Positions 1 to 8,890 of a DNA stretch of 64,000 bases are shown piece after piece. The stretch lies in assembly GCA_964574705.1 (NCBI GenBank), contig CAZNOO010000002.1, positions 62,001-126,000 on the forward strand. The letters are read 5' to 3'. This DNA is from JAHIVB01 sp964574705. GTDB lineage: Bacteria > Bacillota_I > Bacilli_A > Izemoplasmatales > Hujiaoplasmataceae. The position numbers and the translations under genes are program-made. Each line of letters opens with the position of its first letter. The first letter of the stretch is position 1. Under the pieces are notes generated by a model. The model did no database searches. It was not told where the DNA came from and saw only the letters and a list, made by a program, of their open reading frames with translations.

Positions 1-2
1 AC

Positions 3-989
3 TCAGACTGTAATATCTTCAGAAATGTCTTCATAAATGCTTGACTTGATTCCGGATACTTTCATTATGTCTTCAATCGAATCAAAAAATCCGAACTCTG
101 CTCTGTAATCGATAATTCTCTGTCCGAGGATAATTCCGATTCCGTTTAAGGTCATTAATTCTTCGAGTGACGCTGTATTGATATTAATTAAATTGCTTTC
201 TTCTTCCACAACGATCGATTGATGACTACCTAAGACAGGTATCATAATCTCAAATCCTTCATAAAGTCGCATGTCCATGAACAAATTATAGGTATCGGCA
301 TTTTCAGTCAGTCCGCCTGCCAAAGTGATTAATTCTTGAAGTGTGGAAAATTCACCCACCTCATATTCGCTTGGGCGAAGAACTTCTCCTCCAATATACA
401 CTTTGAACTGAAGGATCGTAGAATTATCATTCGTACTTTTTTCATTAACAAACAGCACCATTTCATCGACAATTTGCTGACTCAAGTTTAAACTGCTCGA
501 ATCTGCATTTTCCAAGAAACCACCACTCAACGCAATCACTTCATAAACCCTGGTTCCTTCCGGCACTGCATAAACGCCAGGATTGAGGACGGCCCCTTTC
601 AAATCGACATAGAGCTTCCGATTAGATGTTTCTAGGTTTAACTCGCTTGAAGAGGGAATATAAATGACCATTTGGTCATAGATATTCTTAGATAAATTGA
701 TTGTAGAGACATCCGCATTTTCCGTCAAACCGCCCGCAAGGTTTATGAGATCTGCGATTCTCATCTGTGATCCTGCACTATAGACGCCAGGGTAGACGAC
801 TTCTCCCTTTACATCGACAAAGAGAATCGTGCTTGCAGTCGTTTGTGTTGAAGAATTACTGTAATCAACGGCTTCTGTCGTCAAAGCATAGACTTCAGTG
901 GACTGATTCTTGAGTCCAAGAATTGCAATTCCGACAATACCCATAAACAATAAAAAAAAGCCTCCGTATTTCTGTATGAATGAAGTCAT
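3..989 (-). CDS. comEA: ComEA-like DNA-binding protein with three SLBB repeats and a C-terminal HhH domain
   Basis: ComEA is a membrane-anchored receptor for double-stranded DNA in natural transformation. This 328-residue protein has a short basic N-terminus and one membrane segment (about residues 9-27). Three SLBB-type repeats follow, at about 57-111, 126-182 and 195-251; the first two share a KGxVxxPGVY start and all carry a sGGxxENAD-type middle. A helix-hairpin-helix pair (about 266-325, NINTASLEEL and LNGIGIILGQRI) ends the protein. Standard ComEA has one SLBB unit and about 200 residues, so this one is enlarged. ATG start with GAGGTGATGAT just upstream; a TGA stop lies at the window edge. 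It ends the yqeG-comEA operon; comEC, if present, would lie beyond the edge. The fold call is solid. A role in transformation is inferred; a surface adhesin-like role is the alternative. Confidence 0.85.
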   Translation of the reverse strand: MTSFIQKYGGFFLLFMGIVGIAILGLKNQSTEVYALTTEAVDYSNSSTQTTASTILFVDVKGEVVYPGVYSAGSQMRIADLINLAGGLTENADVSTINLSKNIYDQMVIYIPSSSELNLETSNRKLYVDLKGAVLNPGVYAVPEGTRVYEVIALSGGFLENADSSSLNLSQQIVDEMVLFVNEKSTNDNSTILQFKVYIGGEVLRPSEYEVGEFSTLQELITLAGGLTENADTYNLFMDMRLYEGFEIMIPVLGSHQSIVVEEESNLININTASLEELMTLNGIGIILGQRIIDYRAEFGFFDSIEDIMKVSGIKSSIYEDISEDITV

Positions 990-1033
990 ATCATCACCTC
1001 ACACAGATATTACGCAAGCCTCTAAAAAATTCT

Positions 1034-1711
1034 TTATTCTGTTTTTTGTGCTACAAATATCGTACGTTCAGGCATAAAAATTCTTTCCAGCACCTGAAAT
1101 CCGACTTTCAAAAGAATCTCTTCATACTTTTGTGCGTCATGTGTCTGTTCGAAAATTTGAACAGATTCAACTTGTTCGTCAATGTTTAACTGAATAGTAT
1201 GAATAATGCTATGTTCTCTTTCCCCTTTGTGGGATTCCCAATGAAAATGATATTCCTCATCATCTTCATCATAGCCATCAAGGGCATCGATATATTCAGA
1301 ACTGAGGACATCGAATATAAAAACACCGTTTCCGTTTAAAGCTTCATAAATATTCGTAAATCCAAATGCGACATCTTCAAGATCCGAGAGATGGTTGATG
1401 ACATCCATTGAAGCGGTAATCACATCGAATTTAGCAGGAATCGGATCGAGAAGGTCGTAGACTGCAATTTCCAAATCGATTTTTTCTTCGTTAGCTCGGT
1501 AAGAGACAATATGAAGCATCTCTTCGCTCAAATCAGTCGCAGTGACGTCAAAACCCGTTCTGGCGAATTCAAGCGCAAGCGTTCCTGTTCCGCATCCAAT
1601 ATCCAATAAGCTGCCTTGTGAAGTGTATTTTTCAAGGATTCGCAAATACTCATCGTAAACGTCAGGGTCGATGAACGCATCATAGAACGTCGCTAATAAA
1701 TCATAATTCAT
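1034..1711 (-). CDS. yqeM: YqeM-type class I SAM-dependent methyltransferase
   Basis: Class I methyltransferase of 225 residues. Motif I (LLDIGCGTGTLALEF, about residues 35-50) binds S-adenosylmethionine, and the acidic motif II follows (VTATDLSEEML). Position identifies it better than sequence: in Bacillus, yqeM sits between rsfS and comEA, exactly as here. Substrate is unknown in the family as far as I know. The ATG at 1711 overlaps the end of rsfS by 11 bases, implying coupled translation. No membrane segment, so cytosolic. The methyltransferase fold is certain; the substrate is not. Confidence 0.85.
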   Translation of the reverse strand: MNYDLLATFYDAFIDPDVYDEYLRILEKYTSQGSLLDIGCGTGTLALEFARTGFDVTATDLSEEMLHIVSYRANEEKIDLEIAVYDLLDPIPAKFDVITASMDVINHLSDLEDVAFGFTNIYEALNGNGVFIFDVLSSEYIDALDGYDEDDEEYHFHWESHKGEREHSIIHTIQLNIDEQVESVQIFEQTHDAQKYEEILLKVGFQVLERIFMPERTIFVAQKTE

Positions 1712-2048
1712 CCGTTATGCCACTGATAGAGATTTGGTCTCTTTCGATAAATAGTTTTTCAATTTGGTAGTACTCTCTTGTTTCCTGATGCATGACGTGG
1801 ACCAATAAGTCTCCGAGGTCAAACAACAACCAGCGGTTGTCTGTTTTCCCTTCAACCTTTAATGGTGCACCATAAGGAAGTATTTGTGATATTTTATCAA
1901 TTGAGGCGTGAACCTGACGTTCATTTGTGGCTGACGCAACAATTTGGTAGTCATAATATGGGGATGCGCCTTGAAAATCATAGATTCGGATATTTTGAAG
2001 TCTCAAGTCATCCAATGCTTTTACTACGGCGTTTAAGGACGGTGTCAT
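1701..2048 (-). CDS. rsfS: Ribosomal silencing factor RsfS
   Basis: RsfS binds ribosomal protein uL14 on the 50S subunit and blocks joining to 30S, lowering translation during starvation. The 115-residue length is normal. The family block is visible: IRIYDFQGASPYYDYQIVAS in the first half, then WLLFDLGDLLVHVMHQETRE near the C-terminus. The ATG lies in an ATGA overlap with yqeK, and the gene overlaps yqeM at its 3' end, so all three are probably translated from one message. Known in Bacillus as yqeL. Confidence 0.95.
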   Translation of the reverse strand: MTPSLNAVVKALDDLRLQNIRIYDFQGASPYYDYQIVASATNERQVHASIDKISQILPYGAPLKVEGKTDNRWLLFDLGDLLVHVMHQETREYYQIEKLFIERDQISISGITDEL

Positions 2049-2623
2049 TCCATTCCTCCATTCAGAAGATTTTGATAATGTGCCAGAGCTTCCAGCGAAT
2101 TTGAACTAATGGTTTGTGAAGATTGCTTTAAATGTTTCATTTTGCCTAATAATATATCATAGACCGCTTTGTCCAAGTTGACGAATGCGGTCTTTGCAAT
2201 ATCTTGATTGTAAAAAGATCTGGATTCTTCAGCATAGTCAGACACAAACAGTATTTTTTCAAGAAGGCTCATCTGTTTTCTTCCCGTAGGATGAAACAAA
2301 ATGGCATGAATAATGTCTTCATCCTCGATTCCTTGACTCTTTGCGTAAGCTGCACTACTTATCGCATGAAGCGTCGGTTGTGGGTAAGAATCAATGAATT
2401 CAGTAGAATAATACGTCGCTGCGACCTGTTTTGCTTTTTCTACAGGCCAATATTTTGTAACGTCATGCATGTATGCAGCAATTTCTGCTTTTCTTGGGTC
2501 TGCCCCATAATGAAGTGCAAGCCGATTTGCTAAAGCTGCCACATGTTCGGTGTGGTTCCATCGCGCTTTGTGTTTTTCAAGAGCTGAATATGCAAGTTCT
2601 TTGACAAAAGCAACTTCTATCAT
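2045..2623 (-). CDS. yqeK: YqeK HD-domain hydrolase (symmetrical Ap4A hydrolase)
   Basis: HD-superfamily phosphohydrolase of 192 residues. Metal ligands are visible as His27 in HTEHV, His53-Asp54 in YMHDVTKYWP, and further His residues in the C-terminal half (LHAISSAAYA, ILFHPTG). Family members split diadenosine tetraphosphate into two ADP. Start and upstream stop share one base with yqeH (TGATG). In Bacillus, yqeI and nadD lie between yqeH and yqeK; here both are gone and the flanking genes touch. Confidence 0.92.
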   Translation of the reverse strand: MIEVAFVKELAYSALEKHKARWNHTEHVAALANRLALHYGADPRKAEIAAYMHDVTKYWPVEKAKQVAATYYSTEFIDSYPQPTLHAISSAAYAKSQGIEDEDIIHAILFHPTGRKQMSLLEKILFVSDYAEESRSFYNQDIAKTAFVNLDKAVYDILLGKMKHLKQSSQTISSNSLEALAHYQNLLNGGME

Positions 2624-3741
2624 CAGATGATTGCCGGTCTAGCGTAAACACCTACTACGAAAGGAGCATGGACTCTCACGTAGAATGGTGCCCGAATTGT
2701 TAAAAATCCGAGTCCAGAAAATACGATGTCGTATTTGAGGTTGTCTCTGATTTTAAAATCGTGCGTAACCCACTTTGGAACAGCCTCTTCAGGATTGAAG
2801 GGCGGTGTCAAAAGCGAATAGAGTTTACTTTCATAAAGTTCATCTGCTTTTGCAGTTTTTGTCCTGTGAATGTTGAGCGTGTTTGCGAAATAAGTAACCA
2901 CATTGACTTTATCTCCGGTTTCACCGTTGATGATGTCAATTCTGGCAAGACCACCAAAGAAAAGCGTTTGGCCTTCATTAAGTTGAAAGATGAGTGGTTT
3001 AATCTCTTTTTTAGGGACTGTCATCTTGTAAGATGGACGCGTCAGATAATAAGTGTATTGATGCTTGTTGATAACGCCAGGTGTATCGTAAATCATCGTG
3101 CCGTCTAACAATGGGAATCCAATCAACCCAATCGTCGTTCCTGGTTGAGAAGATACGGTTACGACGTCTGTCGGCATACCTAGGTATCTTTTGAGAATTT
3201 GGTTGATGATTCTTGATTTTCCAACGTTATTGGATCCAACCAAATAGACATTTCTGTTGCCTTTATATTTTAAGATTAAATCCATTAGATCATCGAAATT
3301 GTTTCCATATTTCGCAGAAATCAAAATAGAATCAAGGACTGTAAATCCCTCATTTGCAAGCATCGTTTTTAACCAGTTTAGAATTCGTTCTGGTTTCACA
3401 TTTTTTGGTAATAGATCCATTTTATTACCGACAAGAATAACGTCTTCATTTCCTGTTAAACGTTTGATGGCAGGAACGAAGGAACCGGTGAAGTCAAAAA
3501 TGTCAACGATTTTTACAATCAGTGCATTTTCCTTCGAGATTTTGTTGATGATGTTGAAATACTCCTCGTTTGTAACGGAGATGGTAATAATATCACTGTA
3601 ATGTCTGATTCTGTGACACCGTTGACAAAAAACGGCTCTAGAATCACTCGTAGCCATTACTTTATCGGATACAAATCCAGGTAATGTCTTGTCTTCGTGC
3701 TGAATTAAGGCGCCACAACCCTTACAGTATAATTCCCCCAT
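2623..3741 (-). CDS. yqeH: YqeH, circularly permuted ribosome-assembly GTPase
   Basis: YqeH is a GTPase needed for 30S subunit assembly. The permuted motif order is visible: an N-terminal zinc finger (Cys6, Cys9, Cys39, Cys42), then G4 (NKMD, 106-109), G1 (GSNNVGKS, 169-176) and G3 (DTPG, 219-222), then a C-terminal RNA-binding region. 372 residues from the ATG used here. A TTG one codon upstream (3744) is possible, but the ATG sits 8 bases after GAGG and is the stronger start. It follows yqeG by 5 bases, matching Bacillus order. Confidence 0.95.
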   Translation of the reverse strand: MGELYCKGCGALIQHEDKTLPGFVSDKVMATSDSRAVFCQRCHRIRHYSDIITISVTNEEYFNIINKISKENALIVKIVDIFDFTGSFVPAIKRLTGNEDVILVGNKMDLLPKNVKPERILNWLKTMLANEGFTVLDSILISAKYGNNFDDLMDLILKYKGNRNVYLVGSNNVGKSRIINQILKRYLGMPTDVVTVSSQPGTTIGLIGFPLLDGTMIYDTPGVINKHQYTYYLTRPSYKMTVPKKEIKPLIFQLNEGQTLFFGGLARIDIINGETGDKVNVVTYFANTLNIHRTKTAKADELYESKLYSLLTPPFNPEEAVPKWVTHDFKIRDNLKYDIVFSGLGFLTIRAPFYVRVHAPFVVGVYARPAII

Positions 3742-3746
3742 CAAAC

Positions 3747-4307
3747 CTACCTCTTTTCATTTAGCCCCAGCCTTATGTACATCTCGGGTTTGTGTCTTTT
3801 GATTCGTTTAATCATTCTTTTTTCAAGTTGACGATTCATTTTCGTATACCATTTTTCAACGTTTCTTTTGATTGCGTTAACAACGATGACATAAAAGCCC
3901 ATTCGCTTTCCACCAAAAACATCAGTCATGAACTGGTCTCCGATAACACATATTTCTTTTGGATTTTTGATGTCTAAAAGTACCATCGCTCTTTGAAACC
4001 CTCTTTTAAGTGGTTTCTTTGCGCTACAAATAAATCTAGCGTCGAGCTTCTTCGCGAAGGATTCGACTCGATCCAAATGATTATTAGATATAATGATGAT
4101 TTCAAATCCTAATTTTTCTATGAGAGCAAACAAGTCGACGATGCTTTGATTCGGCAAAGTTTCGTCATATGGAATGAGTGTATTGTCGAGATCGATCAAT
4201 ATTGCTTTGATTCCTTTTTCTTTGAGTGTCACATAATCAATGTCATAGACTGTTTTCTTAAAATCATCCGGGTAAAATAAGTTTTCTCTTATCACTAAAT
4301 CAATCAT
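3747..4307 (-). CDS. yqeG: YqeG-family HAD IIIA phosphatase
   Basis: HAD-superfamily phosphatase of 186 residues. The nucleophile motif is LIDLDNTLIPYD (Asp39, Asp41); later motifs are IIISNN, KKPLKRGF and VIGDQFMTDVFGG. The family is related to phosphatidylglycerophosphate phosphatases of plants and cyanobacteria, so a phospholipid role is possible but unproven. A longer reading frame to TTG 4361 exists. I chose ATG 4307 because GGAGGG lies 5 bases upstream and the promoter at 4332-4361 would start transcription downstream of that TTG. First gene of the yqeG-comEA operon. Confidence 0.92.
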   Translation of the reverse strand: MIDLVIRENLFYPDDFKKTVYDIDYVTLKEKGIKAILIDLDNTLIPYDETLPNQSIVDLFALIEKLGFEIIIISNNHLDRVESFAKKLDARFICSAKKPLKRGFQRAMVLLDIKNPKEICVIGDQFMTDVFGGKRMGFYVIVVNAIKRNVEKWYTKMNRQLEKRMIKRIKRHKPEMYIRLGLNEKR

Positions 4308-4331
4308 GAATACCCTCCGAACATTACTATT

Positions 4332-4361
4332 ATTATACCGAAAAAAACAAGAAAAGTCCAA
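4332..4361 (-). promoter_or_regulatory. Sigma-A-type promoter for the yqeG-comEA operon
   Basis: On the minus strand TTGGAC (4356-4361) and a perfect TATAAT (4332-4337) are separated by 18 bases. It lies 25 bases upstream of the yqeG ATG and drives six tightly packed genes. Confidence 0.8.
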
Positions 4362-4387
4362 TTTTTTATTGTTGACTCAATAAAATA

Positions 4388-4403
4388 GGATGTTTTCACA
4401 TCC
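4388..4403 (-). terminator. Hairpin terminator after the acyl-ACP thioesterase
   Basis: GGATGT-GAAA-ACATCC stem-loop followed on the minus strand by a T-rich stretch (TATTTTATT). It lies 23 bases past the thioesterase stop. The T tract is interrupted, so strength is uncertain. Confidence 0.6.
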
Positions 4404-4426
4404 AATTTTTGTTTTATTCAATTATA

Positions 4427-5158
4427 TCAACAAATTCTGACTTGAAAAGATAGATTTCTAGAGCCAGAAGCGTTTAGGACATATCCTTCTACAAACGCTT
4501 CTGAATCAACAAGATAACGATCCATTTCAACTGTATCGCTTTCGTAGATTGCAACTCCGTAAGCAATTTGGTATATCTTGATTTTTCGAAAGTCATCGAA
4601 CGCTTCTAAAGCCATCTTAATGTATTCTGTATTGTTCACGTGATTGTTGTGGTCGAGCATATCAGGTGTGACCTTCAATCGAACCGTTTGATGTAATTCT
4701 TTTGAATCTCTTTTCTGAATTTTCTTTAGAACTGGGTAATTGAAATCCACTTGTTCATCCAGATACTTTAATCCTTGCATAAATTCAAATTTGTCCAGTT
4801 TTTCAACCGACAAGGTGTCCTTACTGACAAGAGCCCATTTGGCAAGTCCGAATACAATCAATTCATCTCCAATGTAGAGTTTATAAAAACGATTGATTCC
4901 AACTTTTCCTGGTGTCTCAAGCCAAGTCTCAATTCGAAAGGTTTCATGGAGTAAAGGCAGGCGAATAATCTCAACCGTTAACCTTGTCACAACCCAAAAC
5001 AAATCAATTTTAGACATGTCTTCAAATCCAAATCCAAGAATCAAACCATGGTTATCAGAAACGTTTTGAATTTTCTTTTGAAGAACATGAATCTTCATTT
5101 CACTGTTTTGATCAATTTCATTCAATTCAACACTAAAATACTCAATATGCTTTTCCAT
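4427..5158 (-). CDS. Acyl-ACP thioesterase (FatA/FatB-like double hotdog)
   Basis: Releases fatty acids from acyl carrier protein. The 243-residue protein shows two hotdog halves: the first ends around IETWLETPGKVGINRFYKLY, and the second contains DMLDHNNHVNNTEYIKMALE, with the Asn and His residues typical of the plant/bacterial acyl-ACP thioesterase family. I chose ATG 5158 because GAGGA lies 6 bases upstream; the longer frame to TTG 5212 has no such support. The start overlaps the end of ygiQ by 17 bases. It points to acyl-ACP-dependent lipid metabolism, which Acholeplasma-type organisms have and most mycoplasmas lack. Confidence 0.85.
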   Translation of the reverse strand: MEKHIEYFSVELNEIDQNSEMKIHVLQKKIQNVSDNHGLILGFGFEDMSKIDLFWVVTRLTVEIIRLPLLHETFRIETWLETPGKVGINRFYKLYIGDELIVFGLAKWALVSKDTLSVEKLDKFEFMQGLKYLDEQVDFNYPVLKKIQKRDSKELHQTVRLKVTPDMLDHNNHVNNTEYIKMALEAFDDFRKIKIYQIAYGVAIYESDTVEMDRYLVDSEAFVEGYVLNASGSRNLSFQVRIC

Positions 5159-6965
5159 GGGCATTCCTCGTATTTTGCTTTGGACGAATAAGGCAATTCG
5201 GTTCATTACCAATCAAGTCAAAGCGTTTTGCACCGACTAGTGCCTCATATACCAAATCATAGTTTTTGGGATTCCGATATTGAATTAAAGCTCTTTGGAG
5301 GGCTTTTTCATGTTGTGATTTCGCAACATAAACAGATTCATTGGTTCTAGGATCCATCCCTGTGTAATACATCATCGTTGACAATGTCATCGGCGTCGGA
5401 TAGAAGTCCTGAACTTGTTCGGGATTATATCCCATGTCGCGGATATATTCTGCTAGAAGGATGGCGTCTTCAATCGAACTTCCCGGATGACTGCTCATTA
5501 AGTATGGAACCAAATATTGTTCCTTGTTAATTTCTTTTGTAATTTGATAGAATTTTTCCACAAAGCGATCATAGAGTTTTCTGGAAGGTTTTCCCATTTT
5601 GTCAAGGACGCGAGGAGATACATGCTCAGGCGCGACCTTGAGTTGCCCAGAAACATGATGTTCAACTAGTTCTCTAAAGAAGGTGTCGTCTTTGTCGTAC
5701 ATAACATAGTCATATCTAATGCCACTTCTTACAAACACTTTTTTGATTCCGTCAAGTTCACGAAGTCCTCTTAATATTTCTAAGTAGTCAACATGGTCGA
5801 CAATCAAACTTTTGCAAGGATTCGGGTGAAGGCATTGCTTTGTTTTGCATACGCCATGTTCTTCTTGTTTTAAACAAGACTTGTGATAGAAGTTTGCTGT
5901 GGGACCGCCTACATCATGAATGTATCCTTTGAAGTCTTTATCTGCGGTAAGAAGTTTTGCTTCCTCGATAACGGATTCTTTGCTCCTGGAAGTCATCATT
6001 CTTCCTTGATGCATGGTAAGTGCACAAAAAGAACAACCTCCGAAACATCCACGATTGACAGTCAGTGAAAATTTGATTTCATCCATCGCTTTGATATGCC
6101 CTTGCTTTTCAAGTTCGGGATGGGCTTCTCTCATATAGGGAAGTTGATAGACTTCATCAAGTTCAAATTCAGTTAAAACTGGTTGAGGCGGATTTTGAAC
6201 TACGTAGATGTCATTTACTTTCTCAACAAGTTGTTTAGAGGTAATCGGATCTGTATTCGTATATTGAATCATATACGACTGATTGGCTTTCATTTTATCT
6301 TTATGAACTTCTTCGTAGGTCGGTAAAATAATGGAATCTTCAGAAATATAATCTTGATTTATTGTTGAAAAAACAGTACCTCTGACATAGATTAAATCTT
6401 GTTTTGAAATTCCAGCTTCGAGACTATCCGCAATTTCAACAATGGCTTTTTCTCCCATTCCGTAAACAAGCAAGTCTGCCTTTGAATCAATTAAAACACT
6501 TTTTCTATAAGTGTCGTCCCAATAGTCATAATGACCCATTCTTCGAAGAGAAGCCTCAATACCGCCAAGAATAATTGTGCTCGTAGGGTCAATTTTCCTA
6601 ACAATGTTAGAATACCTGATTAATGCACGATCTGGGCGTTTACCCATAATGCTTCCTGGTGTGTAGAAATCAACTTTCCTTCTTCTTTTCGAGACGGTGT
6701 AATGGTTTACCATCGAATCTATATTTCCAGACGATATCAGCCATCCTAGTCTTGGTTTCCCAAACTCAAGAAAGGATTCTTCTTTAAATACATCCGGTTG
6801 AGACAATATGCAAACAGTATATCCATGTCTTTCTAAAATCCTTGTGATGATGGCAACACCAAACGAAGGGTGGTCGCAATATGCATCCCCGGAGACAAAT
6901 ACAAAATCCGGAATTTGGATTCCGGAAAGAAGCATCTCTTGTTTTGTGATTGGGAGAAACGGCAT
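5142..6965 (-). CDS. ygiQ: YgiQ-family radical SAM protein
   Basis: UPF0313/YgiQ radical SAM protein of 607 residues. The cluster-binding cysteines are Cys307, Cys311 and Cys314 (GCFGGCSFC). The N-terminal region (GILERHGYT-like, SGNIDSMVNHYT, ILGGIEASLRRMGHYDYW) is the typical cobalamin-binding-like domain, and the C-terminal part carries HVSGQLKVAPEH and DFYPTPMT. The reaction is unknown. ATG with GAGGTG upstream. It starts a run of close genes with the thioesterase and follows ygjP after 2 bases. Confidence 0.92.
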   Translation of the reverse strand: MPFLPITKQEMLLSGIQIPDFVFVSGDAYCDHPSFGVAIITRILERHGYTVCILSQPDVFKEESFLEFGKPRLGWLISSGNIDSMVNHYTVSKRRRKVDFYTPGSIMGKRPDRALIRYSNIVRKIDPTSTIILGGIEASLRRMGHYDYWDDTYRKSVLIDSKADLLVYGMGEKAIVEIADSLEAGISKQDLIYVRGTVFSTINQDYISEDSIILPTYEEVHKDKMKANQSYMIQYTNTDPITSKQLVEKVNDIYVVQNPPQPVLTEFELDEVYQLPYMREAHPELEKQGHIKAMDEIKFSLTVNRGCFGGCSFCALTMHQGRMMTSRSKESVIEEAKLLTADKDFKGYIHDVGGPTANFYHKSCLKQEEHGVCKTKQCLHPNPCKSLIVDHVDYLEILRGLRELDGIKKVFVRSGIRYDYVMYDKDDTFFRELVEHHVSGQLKVAPEHVSPRVLDKMGKPSRKLYDRFVEKFYQITKEINKEQYLVPYLMSSHPGSSIEDAILLAEYIRDMGYNPEQVQDFYPTPMTLSTMMYYTGMDPRTNESVYVAKSQHEKALQRALIQYRNPKNYDLVYEALVGAKRFDLIGNEPNCLIRPKQNTRNAHGKAY

Positions 6966-6967
6966 AT

Positions 6968-7654
6968 CTACACCTCGTATTGATGAACTAAATTCTTTAA
7001 TTCTTGATTTGTTTTTTTATATTCTGGATCCAGCTGAATTAACAACTTGTAAAAATTCTTTTGATGTCCTTTGATTTTGAAATGAACGATTTCGTGACAT
7101 AGGGTTGAATGAAGATATTTTTTTTCAAATCGTCCAAGTATCGAATTCATTTTAACAATTTTTTTCTTGATGTGGCAACTTCCAAATCTAGATTTCATTA
7201 ACTGTGCTTTGATGACTAGTCCTTCTTTAGGTAGTAGAGTGATTCCAAGTGGCGAAAGTTTCAGCAAATACTCTTTCGATTCTTTAATGACTTCTCTTTG
7301 ATAGAATCGTTCAATGATTCGATGAATTTGGTTCTCCTCTTTGCAAGTCAATTGGGCAATGCCATCTTTAACAGACATAAAATTACGGCTTCCACTTTGA
7401 ATGACCAAAGGAATTTTGGAACCAAACAGTTCTATAAATTGATTCGAATATAAAGGAATTTTATCTTTTTGATTCAGTCTAAGAATTAGTTTTGATTCGT
7501 TTTTTTTGATGAATTTACGAAGTTCCTCTTCTGAAGTATGTGGGTTCGTCGTGATTGAAAAATGATTGTCAACAATTCGAAGATAGGTGTGCAAGATATT
7601 CTTCCTGATAACTTCATAATCAATCATCTGACTTCCAATCATGATTTGATTCAT
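6968..7654 (-). CDS. YgjP-like zinc metallopeptidase (SprT/M48-type fold)
   Basis: DUF45/YgjP family metal-dependent hydrolase, 228 residues. The zinc motif is HEIVHFKIKGHQKNFY near residues 188-205: two His of HExxH plus the downstream His. The region MKSRFGSCHIKKKIVKMN just before it is the usual family block. The substrate is unknown. The ATG overlaps the mtnN stop by four bases (ATGA). Cytosolic, no signal peptide. Confidence 0.85.
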   Translation of the reverse strand: MNQIMIGSQMIDYEVIRKNILHTYLRIVDNHFSITTNPHTSEEELRKFIKKNESKLILRLNQKDKIPLYSNQFIELFGSKIPLVIQSGSRNFMSVKDGIAQLTCKEENQIHRIIERFYQREVIKESKEYLLKLSPLGITLLPKEGLVIKAQLMKSRFGSCHIKKKIVKMNSILGRFEKKYLHSTLCHEIVHFKIKGHQKNFYKLLIQLDPEYKKTNQELKNLVHQYEV

Positions 7655-8343
7655 TCGATTGCCTCTAAGAATTTCATCACAAACTCGCTCGTAGTGTGCG
7701 CAATTTTTTCAGAAAAATCATTATAGGTTTCCTTTTGACCTTCAGCATCAATAACATCGCTGATGCCACGAATGGATAGAAATGGAATATTAAATTTGAA
7801 GCAGGTTAGTCCAATCGACATTCCTTCCATTTCGCAGGCAAGAACGTTGTCGATTTCTTTCAATATCGGATGAAGGGATGCTTTGCTTGTGACAAACCTG
7901 TCTCCCGAAACCAGTTTTCCCTGATGGACTGAAATATCGTAGTCTTCAAAGACAAATATAGCTTTTTGCCTTAAGTTGAAATCCGTTTCAACAATCAGCG
8001 GGTCATTTGCCATCTGTCCATAAGGAATATTGTCAATGGAAGTTAAGTCCACGTCGAAATAAGATATGCCATCTGCAATTACAATATCTCCGACCTTCGT
8101 CGGAAGCAACCCACCGGCGATCCCAATGTTAATTACTTGGTTGACTGGGTACTTTTCCAAAAGAAGTGTGGTTGTAATCGTCGCATTGACTTTTCCAATT
8201 CCAGATTTTGCGATTACGACTTCTTTTCCAGACAAGGTGCCACTATAAAAGATTTTATCCGCAAAAGTGTCTTCTTTATAAATCTCCATTTGTTCCAACA
8301 ATAGTTCTATTTCTTTGTCCATTGCGCCAATAATACCAATCAT
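7651..8343 (-). CDS. mtnN: 5'-methylthioadenosine/S-adenosylhomocysteine nucleosidase
   Basis: Cleaves MTA and SAH, recycling products of SAM-dependent reactions. 230 residues, normal length. Visible family motifs: MIGIIGAMDKEIELL at the N-terminus, VINIGIAGG in the middle, then ACEMEGMSIG and IRGISDVID with the catalytic Glu and Asp. ATG with GGAGGG 4-5 bases upstream. In Bacillus mtnN also lies just downstream of greA. Its own transcript start is not evident, and a greA terminator precedes it. Confidence 0.96.
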   Translation of the reverse strand: MIGIIGAMDKEIELLLEQMEIYKEDTFADKIFYSGTLSGKEVVIAKSGIGKVNATITTTLLLEKYPVNQVINIGIAGGLLPTKVGDIVIADGISYFDVDLTSIDNIPYGQMANDPLIVETDFNLRQKAIFVFEDYDISVHQGKLVSGDRFVTSKASLHPILKEIDNVLACEMEGMSIGLTCFKFNIPFLSIRGISDVIDAEGQKETYNDFSEKIAHTTSEFVMKFLEAIE

Positions 8344-8367
8344 TTTACCCTCCGAAAAAAGAAAAAA

Positions 8368-8381
8368 GAGAAAAATTTCTC
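8368..8381 (-). terminator. Hairpin terminator after greA
   Basis: GAGAAA/TTTCTC palindrome followed on the minus strand by TTTTTTC and TTTTTT, 10-25 bases past the greA stop. The stem is AT-rich, so partial read-through into mtnN is plausible. Confidence 0.6.
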
Positions 8382-8390
8382 ATTTTCTCG

Positions 8391-8858
8391 TTATTTTATA
8401 TCTGCGATTTCAACAGTGATTTCGGTACCTGTCTCCGCTTTGTACACTACTTTTTGACCTTTTTTGTGTCCAATAAGAGCGCGTCCTAATGGAGATTCAT
8501 TCGAAATCTTGCCTTGTAAAGGATTGGCTTCCAAATGACCCACAATCGTAAATTCTTTTGATTCGGTTTTTGAGTCAAATTTTAACTCAACAGTTTTCCC
8601 AATCATTACGACTCTAGAGGCGGTATCCTTGATTAACTCAGTATGCTTCAAAATGTTTTCAAGCTCTTTGATTCTTGCTTCAATTCGAGCTTGTTCATCT
8701 CTTGCAGCGTCGTAATCGGCGTTTTCAGATAAATCACCTTGGGCCCTCGCTTCTTTCAAAGCTTCTAGGTTCTCTTTACGGTCAACCTCTTTAAGTGTTT
8801 GAAGTTCGTTCTTTAGGTTTTCCAAGCCCGCTTCCGTCAATTTAAACGTGTTTTCCAT
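8391..8858 (-). CDS. greA: Transcription elongation factor GreA
   Basis: Rescues backtracked RNA polymerase by stimulating transcript cleavage. 155 residues, standard length. The N-terminal coiled coil carries the acidic tip region (ARAQGDLSENADYDAARDEQ), and the C-terminal globular domain has the conserved ISNESPLGRALIGHKKG stretch. ATG with AAGGAG upstream and a separate promoter at 8891-8918. Confidence 0.97.
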   Translation of the reverse strand: MENTFKLTEAGLENLKNELQTLKEVDRKENLEALKEARAQGDLSENADYDAARDEQARIEARIKELENILKHTELIKDTASRVVMIGKTVELKFDSKTESKEFTIVGHLEANPLQGKISNESPLGRALIGHKKGQKVVYKAETGTEITVEIADIK

Positions 8859-8890
8859 GAATATTTGTCTCCTTGTGTTAAGTGGTTTAT

